A stretch of DNA of 64,000 nt, taken from positions 1,206,258 to 1,270,257 of the forward strand of contig NZ_KE159646.1 of assembly GCF_000403355.2 (NCBI RefSeq), read 5' to 3'. Source of the stretch: Adlercreutzia caecimuris B7. Lineage in GTDB: Bacteria; Actinomycetota; Coriobacteriia; Coriobacteriales; Eggerthellaceae. The position numbers were made by a program, and so were the translations under genes. This document shows, piece after piece, positions 11,865 through 21,162 of this stretch (its first letter is position 1; every line of letters begins with the position of its first letter). The notes beneath the pieces were generated by a model. It had not been told where the DNA came from, searched no databases, and was given only the letters and a program-made list of their open reading frames with translations.

Positions 11865-14054
11865 CTACTTCCAGAACAGCGCGGTCTGGAGCAGATCCTG
11901 GTAGGCCCAGGGATACACGTTCGAGTACCAGCCGGTCTCCGGCACCAGGCACAGAAGCAGGCTGTAGGTGACGCTTGCGCATACGAGCGCGATGAGCAGC
12001 TTCAGCATGAGGTCATGCGCGCGACGCGTGCGGGCAAGCTGCTCGTTCACCACGAAGTACAAAAGCACCGCTGCCGCCAGGAACATGAAGCTGAAGTCGG
12101 CGTAGTAGCGCTGAAGGATACCCGCCAGCTCCGCATCGGCTAAGGCCACCACCACGCCCGAGCCCAGCAGCACCACGATGACGCCCATAATGGTGCGCGT
12201 CAGACGTTGGCGCGCGCGCATCCCCAAGATACGCTTCGAGAACGCGAGCACCCACAGCACCGGCAGGCACGCGAAGATACCGCCGAAGGTGACCTCCTTG
12301 ATGGTCTGCCCCATATAGGTAGTGTCGAAGGGAGCCGGCTGCAGAAAGGGAAATACGCCGGTCATGCAGGGCGGCTGGAGGAAGTAGGTGAAGAACGCCG
12401 GCGCCAGGCGCCCCGCGTTCATGCCACGCTTGGTCATATCGTTCACGGTGAGGTTGTAGTTCGCCCCGAAGTCGGTGAACGACCCGAACCGCGCGTAGTT
12501 GTAGCCCATGATGCCCGCCGCAACCATTACATAGGGTGCCGCCAGGCAGGCGAACTCCCGCGCGCCGGCTGCGGTGAGCAGGCGCCGCTCGGTGATGTAG
12601 GTGCGCCAGAACAGCGGGAAGGCCAAAAACGACAGCACGAGCAGCTGCGGTCGGCAGCCTGCCACAAGCGCCATGCACAGCGAGCCGGCGAACAGCCAGC
12701 CGCAGCGATGGCGCGCCATTGACGAACGAGACCAGCAGTACAGCCCCCACACCGAGAAAGCCAGGCCGCACATGATGGGCAGCGAGTAGAAGGTCGGGAA
12801 CTTCACCAAGTACAGAATGCCGCTGCAGGCCACGAGCGGTATCTGCAGAAGCAGGTACATACCGAGCGATACGGCACGGAAATGATAGCGAGCGAACCGG
12901 TCCAGCAATGCCGTAGCGCCGAGCACGAAGGCGATGGCCATGACGAGCACGCCGATGGCCGTGGGAAAGTTAGCGCCGGTGAGCAGATAGAACGGCAAGT
13001 GGAACAACAGCACCGGCACAACGCCGAAATACACGTAGTAATGACCGTCGTAATAGGCGACGTCGAACAGATAGGGCTCGCCGGTGGCCTTCTGCGCTTC
13101 ATCGCGAGCGCCCTTGTCGTAGGGGTCGGCCATGTCCTTCAGCCACTGCGGCGGCTCTTCTTCCAGATACAGCTTCCCCTCGGCCATGGACTTCGCCAGC
13201 TCGGCGTACTGCTGGGCGTTATCGCCACCCACCTCGAAGGTGTTCACAAGGGAGGCGCCGTCCCAGGAACCGTAGTTGTAGCCGGCGGTGGCCACGCCCA
13301 CCAGATTCGACCCGTAGAAGAGAAACAGCGTCAAAAGCGCGACCTCCACGGCCACGGCGCATACGATGCCTGCCTTCGATTTGCGGGGGTTCTCCACGAT
13401 GCGTATGCGGTAAATGGCCGACTTGGGACGAAAGAGGTAGGCGCCGAGCAGCAAGATGAGCACCGCGCCGAAACGCCATCCGCTGAACGCGAAGGGACGA
13501 TGGGCGTTCAGATAGACTCCGTCGAGCAAGATGGGATAGGAGACCTCCCCGCCCGCCCCCTCGCCGGCAATCTCTATGCGCAGGTTCTCCACGCGCCCGG
13601 CGGTTTGGAGGTTCACGAACATGCTCTGCTCCACCTTGGTGGAAATATCGGCCAAAGGCACGCCCACAGTGTATTCCGTCGAGTCGAAGTAGGTCTGGTG
13701 CGCATCGTCGGTGAACTGGATCTTCACCGAGATCAGCTGGGCAGGCTGGTCTGGATCGAAGGCGAGCCTGATGTTGCGCACCTCGGTGTTGAGGTTCCAA
13801 AACTCCATGACATGATCGACATCTGTGAGCACATAGGACCCGTCGTCGCTTTGAGTCAGCGAGAGCCGATCGGTCAGATCGATGGTGCGGTATTCCGCCG
13901 AGGCGAAGTAGTTCACGTTGAAGACGAACACCTCGAGCGCAAGCGCCGCCAGCACGATGAGCGCCACAGCCCGCGCCACCCGCACAAGGGTGCCGCGGTA
14001 GATGAGCATGAAATGCTCGAAGGTGTAGGCTATGTTCTCGCGCACGGTGGGCAT
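11865..14054 (-). CDS. Large polytopic membrane protein, GT-C glycosyltransferase-like
   Basis: Predicted 729-residue protein: one N-terminal membrane helix (about 25-45), an extracytoplasmic beta-rich region (about 50-190), then ten or more helices. Between the first helices of the second part lies a soluble loop with GGDNAQQYAELAKSMAEG and, further on, YYDGHYYVYFGVVPVLLFHLP, the kind of acidic/aromatic loop found in GT-C lipid-linked-sugar transferases (for example PMT/ArnT types). The function is therefore probably transfer of a sugar from a polyprenyl carrier in envelope assembly, but no catalytic residue can be assigned. It is convergent with the binding-protein gene and stands alone. 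TATAAT lies six bases before the ATG. Confidence 0.6.
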   Translation of the reverse strand: MPTVRENIAYTFEHFMLIYRGTLVRVARAVALIVLAALALEVFVFNVNYFASAEYRTIDLTDRLSLTQSDDGSYVLTDVDHVMEFWNLNTEVRNIRLAFDPDQPAQLISVKIQFTDDAHQTYFDSTEYTVGVPLADISTKVEQSMFVNLQTAGRVENLRIEIAGEGAGGEVSYPILLDGVYLNAHRPFAFSGWRFGAVLILLLGAYLFRPKSAIYRIRIVENPRKSKAGIVCAVAVEVALLTLFLFYGSNLVGVATAGYNYGSWDGASLVNTFEVGGDNAQQYAELAKSMAEGKLYLEEEPPQWLKDMADPYDKGARDEAQKATGEPYLFDVAYYDGHYYVYFGVVPVLLFHLPFYLLTGANFPTAIGVLVMAIAFVLGATALLDRFARYHFRAVSLGMYLLLQIPLVACSGILYLVKFPTFYSLPIMCGLAFSVWGLYCWSRSSMARHRCGWLFAGSLCMALVAGCRPQLLVLSFLAFPLFWRTYITERRLLTAAGAREFACLAAPYVMVAAGIMGYNYARFGSFTDFGANYNLTVNDMTKRGMNAGRLAPAFFTYFLQPPCMTGVFPFLQPAPFDTTYMGQTIKEVTFGGIFACLPVLWVLAFSKRILGMRARQRLTRTIMGVIVVLLGSGVVVALADAELAGILQRYYADFSFMFLAAAVLLYFVVNEQLARTRRAHDLMLKLLIALVCASVTYSLLLCLVPETGWYSNVYPWAYQDLLQTALFWK

Positions 14055-14060
14055 AGGCCC

Positions 14061-14066
14061 ATTATA
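14061..14066 (-). promoter_or_regulatory. -10 box placed for a leaderless transcript
   Basis: On the minus strand TATAAT is followed by six bases and then the ATG at 14054, so transcription would start at or next to the start codon. No ribosome-binding sequence fits in between, and no good -35 box is present (the region is the adk terminator). The same spacing recurs before tlyA. Confidence 0.5.
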
Positions 14067-14070
14067 TAGA

Positions 14071-14104
14071 GAAAACCCGCATCCCTTCGCGAGATGCGGG
14101 TTTC
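14071..14104 (-). terminator. Terminator of the rplB-adk operon
   Basis: An 11-bp stem (AAACCCGCATC with its complement) and a 9-base loop, followed on the minus strand by TTTTC. It is 74 bases after the adk stop and marks the end of the ribosomal operon. The usual map-infA-rpsM-rpoA genes do not follow. Confidence 0.85.
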
Positions 14105-14177
14105 AGAGGTTAAACGCCTCGGCTGGCAGCCGACGTCAACGAAGTCGCCTCCGCCGATTCGACGAAACGGGCCGAAC

Positions 14178-14804
14178 CTAGGCCAGCGCCTCCTTCACGT
14201 CGGCGTAGACCACCTCCGGGTCGCGGTCGCCGTCGATGGTGACGAGCAGATCGCAGCCGCGGTAGTAGTCGATGAGGGGGCTCGTGGAGGTCTCGTACAC
14301 ATCGAGGCGGTTGCGCACCGTGGCCTCGTTGTCGTCGTCGCGCTGGTACATCTCGCCGCCGCACTTCGGGCAGACATCGCCATCGGCCGCACTGCCGATG
14401 TAGCCGCAGGCGCGGCACATGCGACGAGAGGTGAGGCGACCCACGATGACCTCGGGGTCCACATCGATGAGCAGGGCCGCATCCAGCGGGCGACCCAGCT
14501 TGGAAAGCTCGGCGTCGAGCGCCACGGCCTGGGCCGAGGTACGCGGGAAGCCGTCCAGGATGAAGCCGTTGGCCGTGTCGTCATCCTGCAGACGCTCGGT
14601 GACCAGGCCGATGATGACATCATCGGGAACCAGATCGCCAGCATCCATGTAGGACTTGGCCTTCAGACCCAGCTCGGTCCCGGCCGCCACCGCCGCGCGC
14701 AGCATATCGCCCGTGGAGATGTGCGGGAGCTCGAACTCCTGCACCAGCTTGGCCGCCTGGGTGCCCTTGCCAGCACCGGGTGCTCCCAGAAGCACGATGT
14801 TCAT
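14178..14804 (-). CDS. adk: Adenylate kinase
   Basis: Predicted 208-residue enzyme interconverting ATP + AMP and 2 ADP. The P-loop GAPGAGKGTQ is at residues 7-16. The lid has four cysteines (CRACGY and CPKCG around residues 126-150), so it is the zinc-binding long-lid type. DGFPRT and the following Arg-rich segment match AMP/phosphate binding. It is the last gene of the operon, 35 bases after secY, as in many Gram-positive spc operons. The start has AAAGGATG upstream. Confidence 0.97.
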   Translation of the reverse strand: MNIVLLGAPGAGKGTQAAKLVQEFELPHISTGDMLRAAVAAGTELGLKAKSYMDAGDLVPDDVIIGLVTERLQDDDTANGFILDGFPRTSAQAVALDAELSKLGRPLDAALLIDVDPEVIVGRLTSRRMCRACGYIGSAADGDVCPKCGGEMYQRDDDNEATVRNRLDVYETSTSPLIDYYRGCDLLVTIDGDRDPEVVYADVKEALA

Positions 14805-14839
14805 GAAAACATCCTTTCGTTTCGAGTTGCGGCTCTTCC

Positions 14840-16120
14840 CTACTTGAAGAAGCCCTCGTAGTTGTACATCTTCAGCTGACTCTCGATCTTGCTCATGGTG
14901 TCCAGGGCAACGCCGATCATAATGAGGATCGAGGTGCCGCCGAAGGCCTGGATGAGCTGATTGTTCGTGAAGTAGAAGATAATGGTGGGCACCACGGCAA
15001 TGGCCGCGATGAAGATGCCACCGGGAAGCGTCACGCGGTTGATAACGTTCTTGATGTACTGCACGGTAGCGGTGCCGGGGCGCACGCCCGGAATGAAGCC
15101 GCCCTGCTTGCGAATGTTGTCAGCGGTCTCCTCGGGGTTGAACACCATAGAGGTGTAGAAGTACGCGAAGAACACGATGAGCAGCACCGTGAGCAGCCAG
15201 TTCAGCCAGCCAGTGGAGCACCAATTCGCGAACGTGGTCAGCCAATCGACATTGAAGATGGCCGCCAGCTGCGCCGGGAAGTAGATAAGGCAGCTCGCGA
15301 AGATGATCGGGATAACGCCCGCGGCATTCACCTTCAGCGGGATATAGGTGGACTGGCCACCCATCATCTTACGGCCCTGGACGCGCTTGGCGTAGTTCAC
15401 CGGGATACGGCGCTGGGCGCGCTCGACGAAGATGATGAGCGGGATGCACACCAGCACCACGGCCAGAATGACGAGGGTGAGCGCAATGCCCGTGCCCAAG
15501 TCGCTCGTGAGGTTCACCGACGAGAAGATGGCGGAAGGCACGCGGGACACGATGCTCACGAAGATGATGAGCGACATGCCGTTGCCGATGCCGCGCTGAG
15601 TGATCAACTCGCCCATCCACATGATGAACGCGGTGCCGGCCACGAGGGTGAACACGATGATGATGTTCGTCAGCGCCTCGGGAACCTCGGTGGAGAACTG
15701 CACGCCGTAGGCCGGGGACTTGAACAGCAGCAAGTAGCCGACCGCGTTGATGAGGCCCAGACCCAGCGTGAGATAGCGGGTGACTTGGGTGATCTTACGG
15801 CGCCCGGTGTCACCCTCGCGGGCCCAGCGGCCCACGGCGGGAATAACGCCCTGCATCAGCTGCATGATGATGGATGCGGTGATGTAGGGCATGATGCCCA
15901 GCGAGAACACCGAGAAGTTAGACAGCGCGCCACCGGTGAACAGATCCAGCATGGTCATGGCCACGCCGGTATCCTGGAAGGCCGTGGCAAACTCATGGAA
16001 GGGAATGCCCGGGACCGGCACGTAGGCACCGAAGCGGTAGAGCGCGAGAATCGCCAGCGTGAAGAGGATCTTCTTGCGCAGCTCCGGAACCTTGAATGCG
16101 TCAAGAATCGACCTTAGCAA
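14840..16120 (-). CDS. secY: Preprotein translocase subunit SecY
   Basis: Predicted 426-residue, ten-helix channel subunit of the Sec translocon. The N-terminus [18 protein letters not shown] and the motif [12 protein letters not shown] are typical. The start codon is TTG at 16120, overlapping the last codons of rplO by seven bases; the next ATG is far inside the first helices, so TTG is the only sensible start and translation is probably coupled to rplO. Position between rplO and adk is canonical. Confidence 0.97.
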   Translation of the reverse strand: MLRSILDAFKVPELRKKILFTLAILALYRFGAYVPVPGIPFHEFATAFQDTGVAMTMLDLFTGGALSNFSVFSLGIMPYITASIIMQLMQGVIPAVGRWAREGDTGRRKITQVTRYLTLGLGLINAVGYLLLFKSPAYGVQFSTEVPEALTNIIIVFTLVAGTAFIMWMGELITQRGIGNGMSLIIFVSIVSRVPSAIFSSVNLTSDLGTGIALTLVILAVVLVCIPLIIFVERAQRRIPVNYAKRVQGRKMMGGQSTYIPLKVNAAGVIPIIFASCLIYFPAQLAAIFNVDWLTTFANWCSTGWLNWLLTVLLIVFFAYFYTSMVFNPEETADNIRKQGGFIPGVRPGTATVQYIKNVINRVTLPGGIFIAAIAVVPTIIFYFTNNQLIQAFGGTSILIMIGVALDTMSKIESQLKMYNYEGFFK

Positions 16121-16563
16121 GGCTCTTCGACCTTTCCTCCAGCCGCCTCGATCTTCGCCTTGGCGGTAGCGGACACCTTATCGACGCGCACGATGAGGGC
16201 CTTGGTGATCTCGCCGTCGCCGAGCACCTTCACAAGCGCGTCGGCATGCTTGATGATGCCCTTGGCCTTCAGGGAGTCGCCGTCCACCACGTCGCCGGCC
16301 TCGAACTTGGCCTCAAGACGGCTCACGTTCACGGGCAGGTACTCGACGCGGTTGAAGTTGCGGAAGCCGGGGAGCTTCGGCAGACGACGGGCGAGCGGGG
16401 TCTGGCCGCCCTCGAAGCCGGCGCCCTTGCCGCCGCCGGCGCGGGACTTCTGACCGTTCATGCCGCGGCCGGCGGTCTTGCCGGTACCGGAAGCCGGGCC
16501 ACGGCCCACGCGCTTACGGTTCTTGGTGGAGCCCTCAGCGGGGCGCAGATCCTTGAGTTCCAT
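16114..16563 (-). CDS. rplO: 50S ribosomal protein L15
   Basis: Predicted 149 residues with the glycine/arginine-rich N-terminal extension [20 protein letters not shown] that threads into the 50S core, then the compact L15 domain. The start [12 protein letters not shown] has AAGGAG upstream. It overlaps secY by seven bases at its end. A 152-base spacer with a hairpin separates it from rpmD, unusually long for this operon. Confidence 0.97.
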   Translation of the reverse strand: MELKDLRPAEGSTKNRKRVGRGPASGTGKTAGRGMNGQKSRAGGGKGAGFEGGQTPLARRLPKLPGFRNFNRVEYLPVNVSRLEAKFEAGDVVDGDSLKAKGIIKHADALVKVLGDGEITKALIVRVDKVSATAKAKIEAAGGKVEEPC

Positions 16564-16660
16564 GTTGTGCTTTCTCCTTTTCGCTTTCCGACCTGGGCTT
16601 TCCTTTACCCAGACCGGTGCTGGCAGCTCGCCGCCAGCAAACTTCCTTGTATCATGGCAA

Positions 16661-16687
16661 CGGCGCACCCGCCAATCGGGTGCGCCG
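16661..16687 (-). other. Hairpin in the rpmD-rplO spacer
   Basis: An 11-bp GC-rich stem (arm CGGCGCACCCG) around a 5-base loop, with no T-run. It could pause polymerase, protect the upstream mRNA end or mark a processing site inside the operon. Confidence 0.5.
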
Positions 16688-16715
16688 GGAACCATCGAAA
16701 TGGGTGCGAGGGGAC

Positions 16716-16907
16716 CTAGATCTCCTCGACGGTGATGAGGTGCTTCACGGTAAAGATCATCCCGCGAACGCTCTCGTTGTCCACCTGATCGACGGAGCTG
16801 CCGATGCCGTGCAGGCCCAGGGCGCGCAGGGTGCGACCCTGGTTCGGCTTGCGGCCGATGGCGCTCTTCACCTGGGTCAGACGCAGAGTCTTCTTCGTCT
16901 CAGCCAT
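16716..16907 (-). CDS. rpmD: 50S ribosomal protein L30
   Basis: Predicted 63-residue protein of normal bacterial L30 length. It has the typical [23 protein letters not shown] core that contacts 23S/5S rRNA. Its ATG overlaps the rpsE stop by one base (TAATG), so translation is coupled to S5. GAAGGAG precedes the start. The C-terminus VEEI ends before the structured rplO spacer. Confidence 0.97.
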   Translation of the reverse strand: MAETKKTLRLTQVKSAIGRKPNQGRTLRALGLHGIGSSVDQVDNESVRGMIFTVKHLITVEEI

Positions 16908-17440
16908 TAGTTCTCCTTCCCACCGAACATCTCGGCCACGGAGATGCCGCGACGAGCGGCCACCTCGGCGGGGCTCTCCATGTTCTTCAAGCCCTCGGCG
17001 GCGGCCTTCACGATGTTCATGGCGTTGTTGGTGCCGAGCGACTTGGTGATAACGTTCTGCACGCCCGCGAGCTCCATGATGGCACGGACCGGGCCGCCGG
17101 CGAGCACACCGGTACCGGCAACGGCCGGCTTGATGAGCACGCGGCCGGCGCCGTACTCGCCCATGATCTCATGGGGCACGGTGCCCTCGGCGGTCACGGG
17201 CACGGTGAACATGTTCTTCTTCGCGTCCTCCACGCCCTTCTTGATGGCGGTGGGCACTTCCTGGGACTTGCCCATGCCCACGCCCACACGACCGTTGCCG
17301 TCGCCCACGACCACGAGGGCCGACAGCTGCATGCGGCGGCCGCCCTTCACGGTCTTGGCGACGCGGTTGATGAAGACGACGCGCTCCTGCAGCTCGGGAG
17401 TCGTGCTCTCCTGCTGCTGGCGGTTGTTGTTACGAGCCAT
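16907..17440 (-). CDS. rpsE: 30S ribosomal protein S5
   Basis: Predicted 177 residues: an N-terminal disordered basic stretch ([10 protein letters not shown]), the double-stranded-RNA-binding-like fold ([19 protein letters not shown]) and the C-terminal domain with [18 protein letters not shown]5 shapes the mRNA entry tunnel and affects decoding accuracy. It lies between rplR and rpmD in standard order, with a 15-base spacer from rplR and a one-base overlap with rpmD. Confidence 0.97.
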   Translation of the reverse strand: MARNNNRQQQESTTPELQERVVFINRVAKTVKGGRRMQLSALVVVGDGNGRVGVGMGKSQEVPTAIKKGVEDAKKNMFTVPVTAEGTVPHEIMGEYGAGRVLIKPAVAGTGVLAGGPVRAIMELAGVQNVITKSLGTNNAMNIVKAAAEGLKNMESPAEVAARRGISVAEMFGGKEN

Positions 17441-17455
17441 AAGCTAAAACCCCTT

Positions 17456-17824
17456 CTAGAATTTCAAACCTGCTTCACGGGCAGCCTCGGCGAGAGCCTT
17501 CACGCGCCCATGATACAGGTGGCCGCCACGGTCGAACACAACTTCCGTCACGCCGTTTTCCTGAGCCAACTTGCCAACGATGGTGCCGAGCTCGGCCGCG
17601 CCCTCGACGGTCGCGCCGCTCTTGCCGGTGGCCTTGAAGGCCTCGCCGAGCGTGGACACACCGCAGATGGTGGTGTGAGCCACGTCATCGATGACCTGCA
17701 CGTACATGTTGCTGTTGCTGCGCGTCACGCACAAACGCGGACGAGCGGCAGTGCCGGAGATCTTACCGCGCACGCGACGATGGCGACGGGCAAGACGGGC
17801 CTGCTTCTCCTGTTGCTTATTCAT
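17456..17824 (-). CDS. rplR: 50S ribosomal protein L18
   Basis: Predicted 122-residue 5S-rRNA-binding protein. The basic N-terminus ([17 protein letters not shown]) and the C-terminal [20 protein letters not shown] are family hallmarks. It is 35 bases after rplF and 15 before rpsE on the same transcript. AAGGGAT upstream supports the start. Confidence 0.97.
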   Translation of the reverse strand: MNKQQEKQARLARRHRRVRGKISGTAARPRLCVTRSNSNMYVQVIDDVAHTTICGVSTLGEAFKATGKSGATVEGAAELGTIVGKLAQENGVTEVVFDRGGHLYHGRVKALAEAAREAGLKF

Positions 17825-17859
17825 AGGTTGATCCCTTCAATCAGCTACCGTAATGAGGC

Positions 17860-18399
17860 TTAGTCTTTGCCGGCCTTGCCAGCCTTGCGGCGGACATGCT
17901 CGCCCTCGTAGCGAATGCCCTTGCCCTTGTAGGGCTCCGGCTTGCGCCACTTGCGGATGTTCGCGGCAACCTGGCCGACCTGCTCCTTGGAGGGACCCGA
18001 GACCACGATCTCGGTCTGCGAGGGAACCTCGAAGGTGATGTTCTCGGGGGCCTCCACCAGCACCGGGTGGGAGTAGCCGAGCTGCATCTCCAGGTCCTTG
18101 CCCTTGAGTGCCGCACGGTAGCCGACGCCGACGAGCTGCAGCTTCTTGGAGAAGCCGGCCGACACGCCCTCCACCATATTGGCGAGCAGCGAGCGAGTCA
18201 GGCCGTGAGCGCTCTTGGACTCACGGGTGTCGTCGGGACGGGTCACGATAAGCTCATCGCCCTCGCGGGTGATGGTCATGGACGGCAAAAACGTGCGGGT
18301 CAGTTCGCCCTTGGGGCCCTTGACCGTCACCGTCTGGCCGTCGATGGTCACATCGACGCCGGCAGGAACGGGAATGGGCATCTTACCGATACGAGACAT
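17860..18399 (-). CDS. rplF: 50S ribosomal protein L6
   Basis: Predicted 179 residues with two tandem L6 folds. It begins [15 protein letters not shown] and ends in [13 protein letters not shown] plus a basic tail, the segment that sits near the sarcin-ricin loop and factor-binding site. The length is normal. It lies 18 bases after rpsH and shows no irregularity. Confidence 0.97.
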   Translation of the reverse strand: MSRIGKMPIPVPAGVDVTIDGQTVTVKGPKGELTRTFLPSMTITREGDELIVTRPDDTRESKSAHGLTRSLLANMVEGVSAGFSKKLQLVGVGYRAALKGKDLEMQLGYSHPVLVEAPENITFEVPSQTEIVVSGPSKEQVGQVAANIRKWRKPEPYKGKGIRYEGEHVRRKAGKAGKD

Positions 18400-18417
18400 A
18401 TGCTCTACCTTCCTTTC

Positions 18418-18816
18418 CTACCACAGATAGGCGATGACCTCGCCGCCGATGCCCTCTTTGCGGGCATCGCGGTCGGTCATAACGCCGCGGGACGTCGAGA
18501 TGATGGCAGTGCCCAGACCGCCGAGCACGCGGGGCAGCTCGTCCTTGCCGGCGTAGATACGCAGGCCGGGCTTGGAGATGCGCTTGATGCCGCGGATGGT
18601 CTTGGCCTTCTTCGGGCCATACTTGAGGGTGATCTCAAGCGTGGCGCGGGGCTCGCCGTCGATCACGTCGAAGCGCTGGATGTAGCCTTCCTGCTCCATG
18701 ATGCGCACGATCTCGACGAGCTTCTTGCTCGACGGCATGGAAACCGTCGCCTTGCCGGCAGACTGGCCGTTGCGCACGCGCGTCAGCATGTCTGCGATGG
18801 GGTCGGTCATTGTCAT
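18418..18816 (-). CDS. rpsH: 30S ribosomal protein S8
   Basis: Predicted 132 residues starting [16 protein letters not shown]. The C-terminal signature [20 protein letters not shown] is intact. S8 binds helix 21 of 16S rRNA and in many bacteria represses the spc operon by binding near the rplE start. The upstream spacer 18817-18917 contains a small hairpin (GAACCG with CGGTTC). Confidence 0.97.
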   Translation of the reverse strand: MTMTDPIADMLTRVRNGQSAGKATVSMPSSKKLVEIVRIMEQEGYIQRFDVIDGEPRATLEITLKYGPKKAKTIRGIKRISKPGLRIYAGKDELPRVLGGLGTAIISTSRGVMTDRDARKEGIGGEVIAYLW

Positions 18817-18917
18817 GTTGTGTTTCTCCTTTGATCCGTGATGAACCGTGCGTCCGGTTCGTCGGCGCCCTTAGCGCCTCCGCCTGTAACGCCGGCACAC
18901 CCAAAACGTGCCAGTAC

Positions 18918-19103
18918 TTACCAGGAAGCCTTGGTCACGCCGGGCAGCTCGCCTTTGTTGGCCAATTCACGCACGCAAATGCGGCACAGGCCGAACTTGC
19001 GATAGTAGGCGCGGGGACGTCCGCAACGGGTGCAGCGGTTATGCTGACGCGTCGAGAACTTCGGCTCGCGCTTGGCTTTGGCGATCATCGATTTCTTAGC
19101 CAT
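18918..19103 (-). CDS. rpsN: 30S ribosomal protein S14, zinc-binding type
   Basis: Predicted 61-residue short S14 (type Z). A zinc site is formed by Cys24, Cys27, Cys40 and Cys43, so this is the C+ form and not the longer zinc-free paralogue that some actinobacteria use in zinc starvation. The gene lies between rplE and rpsH as usual, and GAAGGACATGC precedes the start. Confidence 0.97.
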   Translation of the reverse strand: MAKKSMIAKAKREPKFSTRQHNRCTRCGRPRAYYRKFGLCRICVRELANKGELPGVTKASW

Positions 19104-19197
19104 GCATGTCCTTCTTTCTTATGCCTTTTAAATCCGCGTCCTTTGCGGACTTAAAACCTGAGGTTTCGCGACGCAGGGCCCGCAGGCCCCGGTCGTT

Positions 19198-19749
19198 TTA
19201 CTTGCTCTTGAACGGGAAGCCGAGCGCCGAAAGCAGCGCGAAGGCACCCTCGTTCTCGCCGGCATTGGTGACAAAGGTGATGTCCATGCCGCGGGTACGG
19301 TCGATCTTGTCGTACTCGATCTCGGGGAAGATCAGCTGCTCGGTGATGCCGAGCGTGTAGTTGCCACGGCCGTCGAAGCTCTTCGGCGAGATGCCGCGGA
19401 AGTCGCGGACGCGGGGAAGAGCAGTGGCCAGCAGGCGATCGAGGAACTCCCACATGCGGTCGCCGCGCAGGGTCACCTTGCAGCCGATAGCCTGGCCCTC
19501 GCGCACATGGAAGCCGGCGATGGACTTCTTGGCGCGGGTCACGCAGGGCTGCTGGCCGGTGATGATGCGCATGTCGTTCATGGCGGCATCGAGCAACTTG
19601 GAGTCGCCGGCGGCGGCGCCAACGCCCATGTTCACCACGATCTTCTCGAGGCGGGGCACGCAGTTCACGTTCTTGATGCCGAGCTGCTCAACGAGCGCCG
19701 GCACGATCTCGGTCTGGTACTTGACCTTCAGACGAGGAGTCTCAGCCAT
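19198..19749 (-). CDS. rplE: 50S ribosomal protein L5
   Basis: Predicted 183 residues, normal length. It contains the [14 protein letters not shown] segment and the C-terminal [14 protein letters not shown] motif. L5 binds 5S rRNA and contacts the P-site tRNA. The gene is preceded by a 172-base structured spacer that includes a terminator-like hairpin, so its expression may be tuned relative to rplX and the genes upstream. Confidence 0.97.
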   Translation of the reverse strand: MAETPRLKVKYQTEIVPALVEQLGIKNVNCVPRLEKIVVNMGVGAAAGDSKLLDAAMNDMRIITGQQPCVTRAKKSIAGFHVREGQAIGCKVTLRGDRMWEFLDRLLATALPRVRDFRGISPKSFDGRGNYTLGITEQLIFPEIEYDKIDRTRGMDITFVTNAGENEGAFALLSALGFPFKSK

Positions 19750-19777
19750 CAGTCTTTGCCTTTCTTCGATGGATTAA

Positions 19778-19819
19778 ACGCGGGATTTCCGACCCCGCGT
19801 CCCCGGGATCTTCCCGGGG
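19778..19819 (-). other. Structured spacer upstream of rplE
   Basis: Two short stems follow one another: ACGCGGG with CCCGCGT (19778-19800) and CCCCGGGA with TCCCGGGG (19801-19819). They fold close to the rplE start, where S8-type feedback sites sit in other bacteria. The match to an S8 site is not established. Confidence 0.4.
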
Positions 19820-19878
19820 CCATAGCGCGCACGCGCGCGATTGGATATTGTCCCACAGTCGGGGCCTCTATCCAAGAA

Positions 19879-19910
19879 GAAATCCGCTTCCTTCACAGGA
19901 AGCGGATTTC
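19879..19910 (-). terminator. Terminator-like hairpin between rplX and rplE
   Basis: A perfect 14-bp stem (arm GAAATCCGCTTCCT) with a 4-base loop. On the minus strand the stem ends in TTTC and is followed by TTCTT. It lies 12 bases after the rplX stop and inside the operon, so it should act as an attenuator with read-through. Confidence 0.65.
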
Positions 19911-19921
19911 AACGGTGGCAT

Positions 19922-20254
19922 TTACTCGGCGGCGGGAATGTCCTTGCCGCACTTCTTGCACACGCGGACGAGCTTGCCGTCCTCGCGGCGACGAGCCACG
20001 CGGGTGGCCTCGCCGCAGCTGGGGCACACCAGCATCACGTTGGACACGTGAATGGGAGCCTCGATGGTGGTGATGCCGCCCTGGGGGTTCTGCTGGGTGG
20101 GGCGCATGGCCTTCTTCGCCAGGTTCACCTTCTCGACCACCACGCGGGACTTCTCGGGAACCGAGCGGAGCACCTTGCCGGTCTTGCCGCGGTCCTTGCC
20201 GCTGATGACCTTGACGGTGTCGCCCTTGCGGATCGTCATCTTGTTCTGAGCCAT
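19922..20254 (-). CDS. rplX: 50S ribosomal protein L24
   Basis: Predicted 110 residues. The KOW motif is near the N-terminus ([16 protein letters not shown]), and a C-terminal four-cysteine stretch (CPSC and CKKC) suggests a small zinc ribbon. L24 starts 50S assembly. It is 13 bases after rplN and is followed by a strong hairpin. The ribosome site is GGGGAGG. Confidence 0.97.
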   Translation of the reverse strand: MAQNKMTIRKGDTVKVISGKDRGKTGKVLRSVPEKSRVVVEKVNLAKKAMRPTQQNPQGGITTIEAPIHVSNVMLVCPSCGEATRVARRREDGKLVRVCKKCGKDIPAAE

Positions 20255-20267
20255 TCTGACACCTCCC

Positions 20268-20636
20268 CTACAGCGTTTCCGGTGCCAGAGACACGATCTT
20301 CATGTACTTCTTGTCGCGCAGCTCGCGGGCGACAGGCCCGAAGATACGGGTGCCGCGCGGAGAACCGTCCTGATTGATCAGCACGGCGGCGTTCTGATCG
20401 AAGCGGATGTAGGAGCCGTCGTTGCGGCGGACTTCCTTCTTCACGCGCACGATCACGCAGCGCACAACCTCGCCCTTCTTGACGTTGCCGTTGGGCATCG
20501 CTTCCTTGACGCTGCAGATGATCACGTCACCGAGGCCCGCATAGCGGCGCTTCGAGCCGCCCAGGACCTTGATGCACTGCACCTTGCGAGCGCCGGAGTT
20601 GTCGGCCACGGCGAGCATGGATTGCATCTGAATCAT
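20268..20636 (-). CDS. rplN: 50S ribosomal protein L14
   Basis: Predicted 122 residues beginning [20 protein letters not shown], the standard L14 N-terminus, and ending [15 protein letters not shown]-like. L14 forms an intersubunit bridge and contacts release and silencing factors. It lies between rpsQ and rplX in canonical order. Start support is GGAAC upstream, weaker than its neighbours. Confidence 0.97.
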   Translation of the reverse strand: MIQMQSMLAVADNSGARKVQCIKVLGGSKRRYAGLGDVIICSVKEAMPNGNVKKGEVVRCVIVRVKKEVRRNDGSYIRFDQNAAVLINQDGSPRGTRIFGPVARELRDKKYMKIVSLAPETL

Positions 20637-20687
20637 GTGATGTTCCTAACTTTCCTTAACAATAGCCTTCGTGCCGGGGCACCAAAA

Positions 20688-20948
20688 CTATTTGGCCTTC
20701 TCGACGATCTTCAGCAAACGCCAGCGCTTCATCTTGGACAGCGGGCGCGTCTCCATGATCTGAACGGTGTCGCCGACGCCGGCCTCGTTGTTCTCGTCAT
20801 GGGCATGGAACTTCTTGGTGGAGGTGATCATCTTCTTATAGATGGGATGGGGCTTGCGCTCCTCCACGGCCACCACGATGGTCTTGTCATTGGCATCGCT
20901 CACCACGACGCCCTGACGAACCTTACGCAAATTGCGCTCTTCAGTCAT
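20688..20948 (-). CDS. rpsQ: 30S ribosomal protein S17
   Basis: Predicted 86 residues with the OB-fold motif [19 protein letters not shown] and the [15 protein letters not shown] segment. The ATG at 20948 is chosen because AAGGAAGG is eight bases upstream; a GTG three codons earlier overlaps that site. It lies 19 bases after rpmC. Confidence 0.96.
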   Translation of the reverse strand: MTEERNLRKVRQGVVVSDANDKTIVVAVEERKPHPIYKKMITSTKKFHAHDENNEAGVGDTVQIMETRPLSKMKRWRLLKIVEKAK

Positions 20949-20967
20949 TGTTTGCACCTTCCTTGAT

Positions 20968-21162
20968 CTACGCGCTCAGCTCGCGAGCCCGCATCTCAGT
21001 CATGATGCGCGCGATGTCCTTCTTAACCTGCTTCACGCGGGCGGTGTTGTCGAGCTGGCTCGTAGCCATCTGGAAGCGGAGGTTGAACAGCTCAGCCTTG
21101 GCCTCCTTCAACTTCACCTGCAGGTCCTCGGCAGAAAGTTCACGAATCTCTGCTGCTTTCAT
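20968..21162 (-). CDS. rpmC: 50S ribosomal protein L29
   Basis: Predicted 64-residue two-helix protein beginning [15 protein letters not shown]29 lies at the polypeptide exit and, with L23, helps dock trigger factor and SRP. Its ATG overlaps the rplP stop by one base (TAATG), so translation is coupled. Confidence 0.96.
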   Translation of the reverse strand: MKAAEIRELSAEDLQVKLKEAKAELFNLRFQMATSQLDNTARVKQVKKDIARIMTEMRARELSA

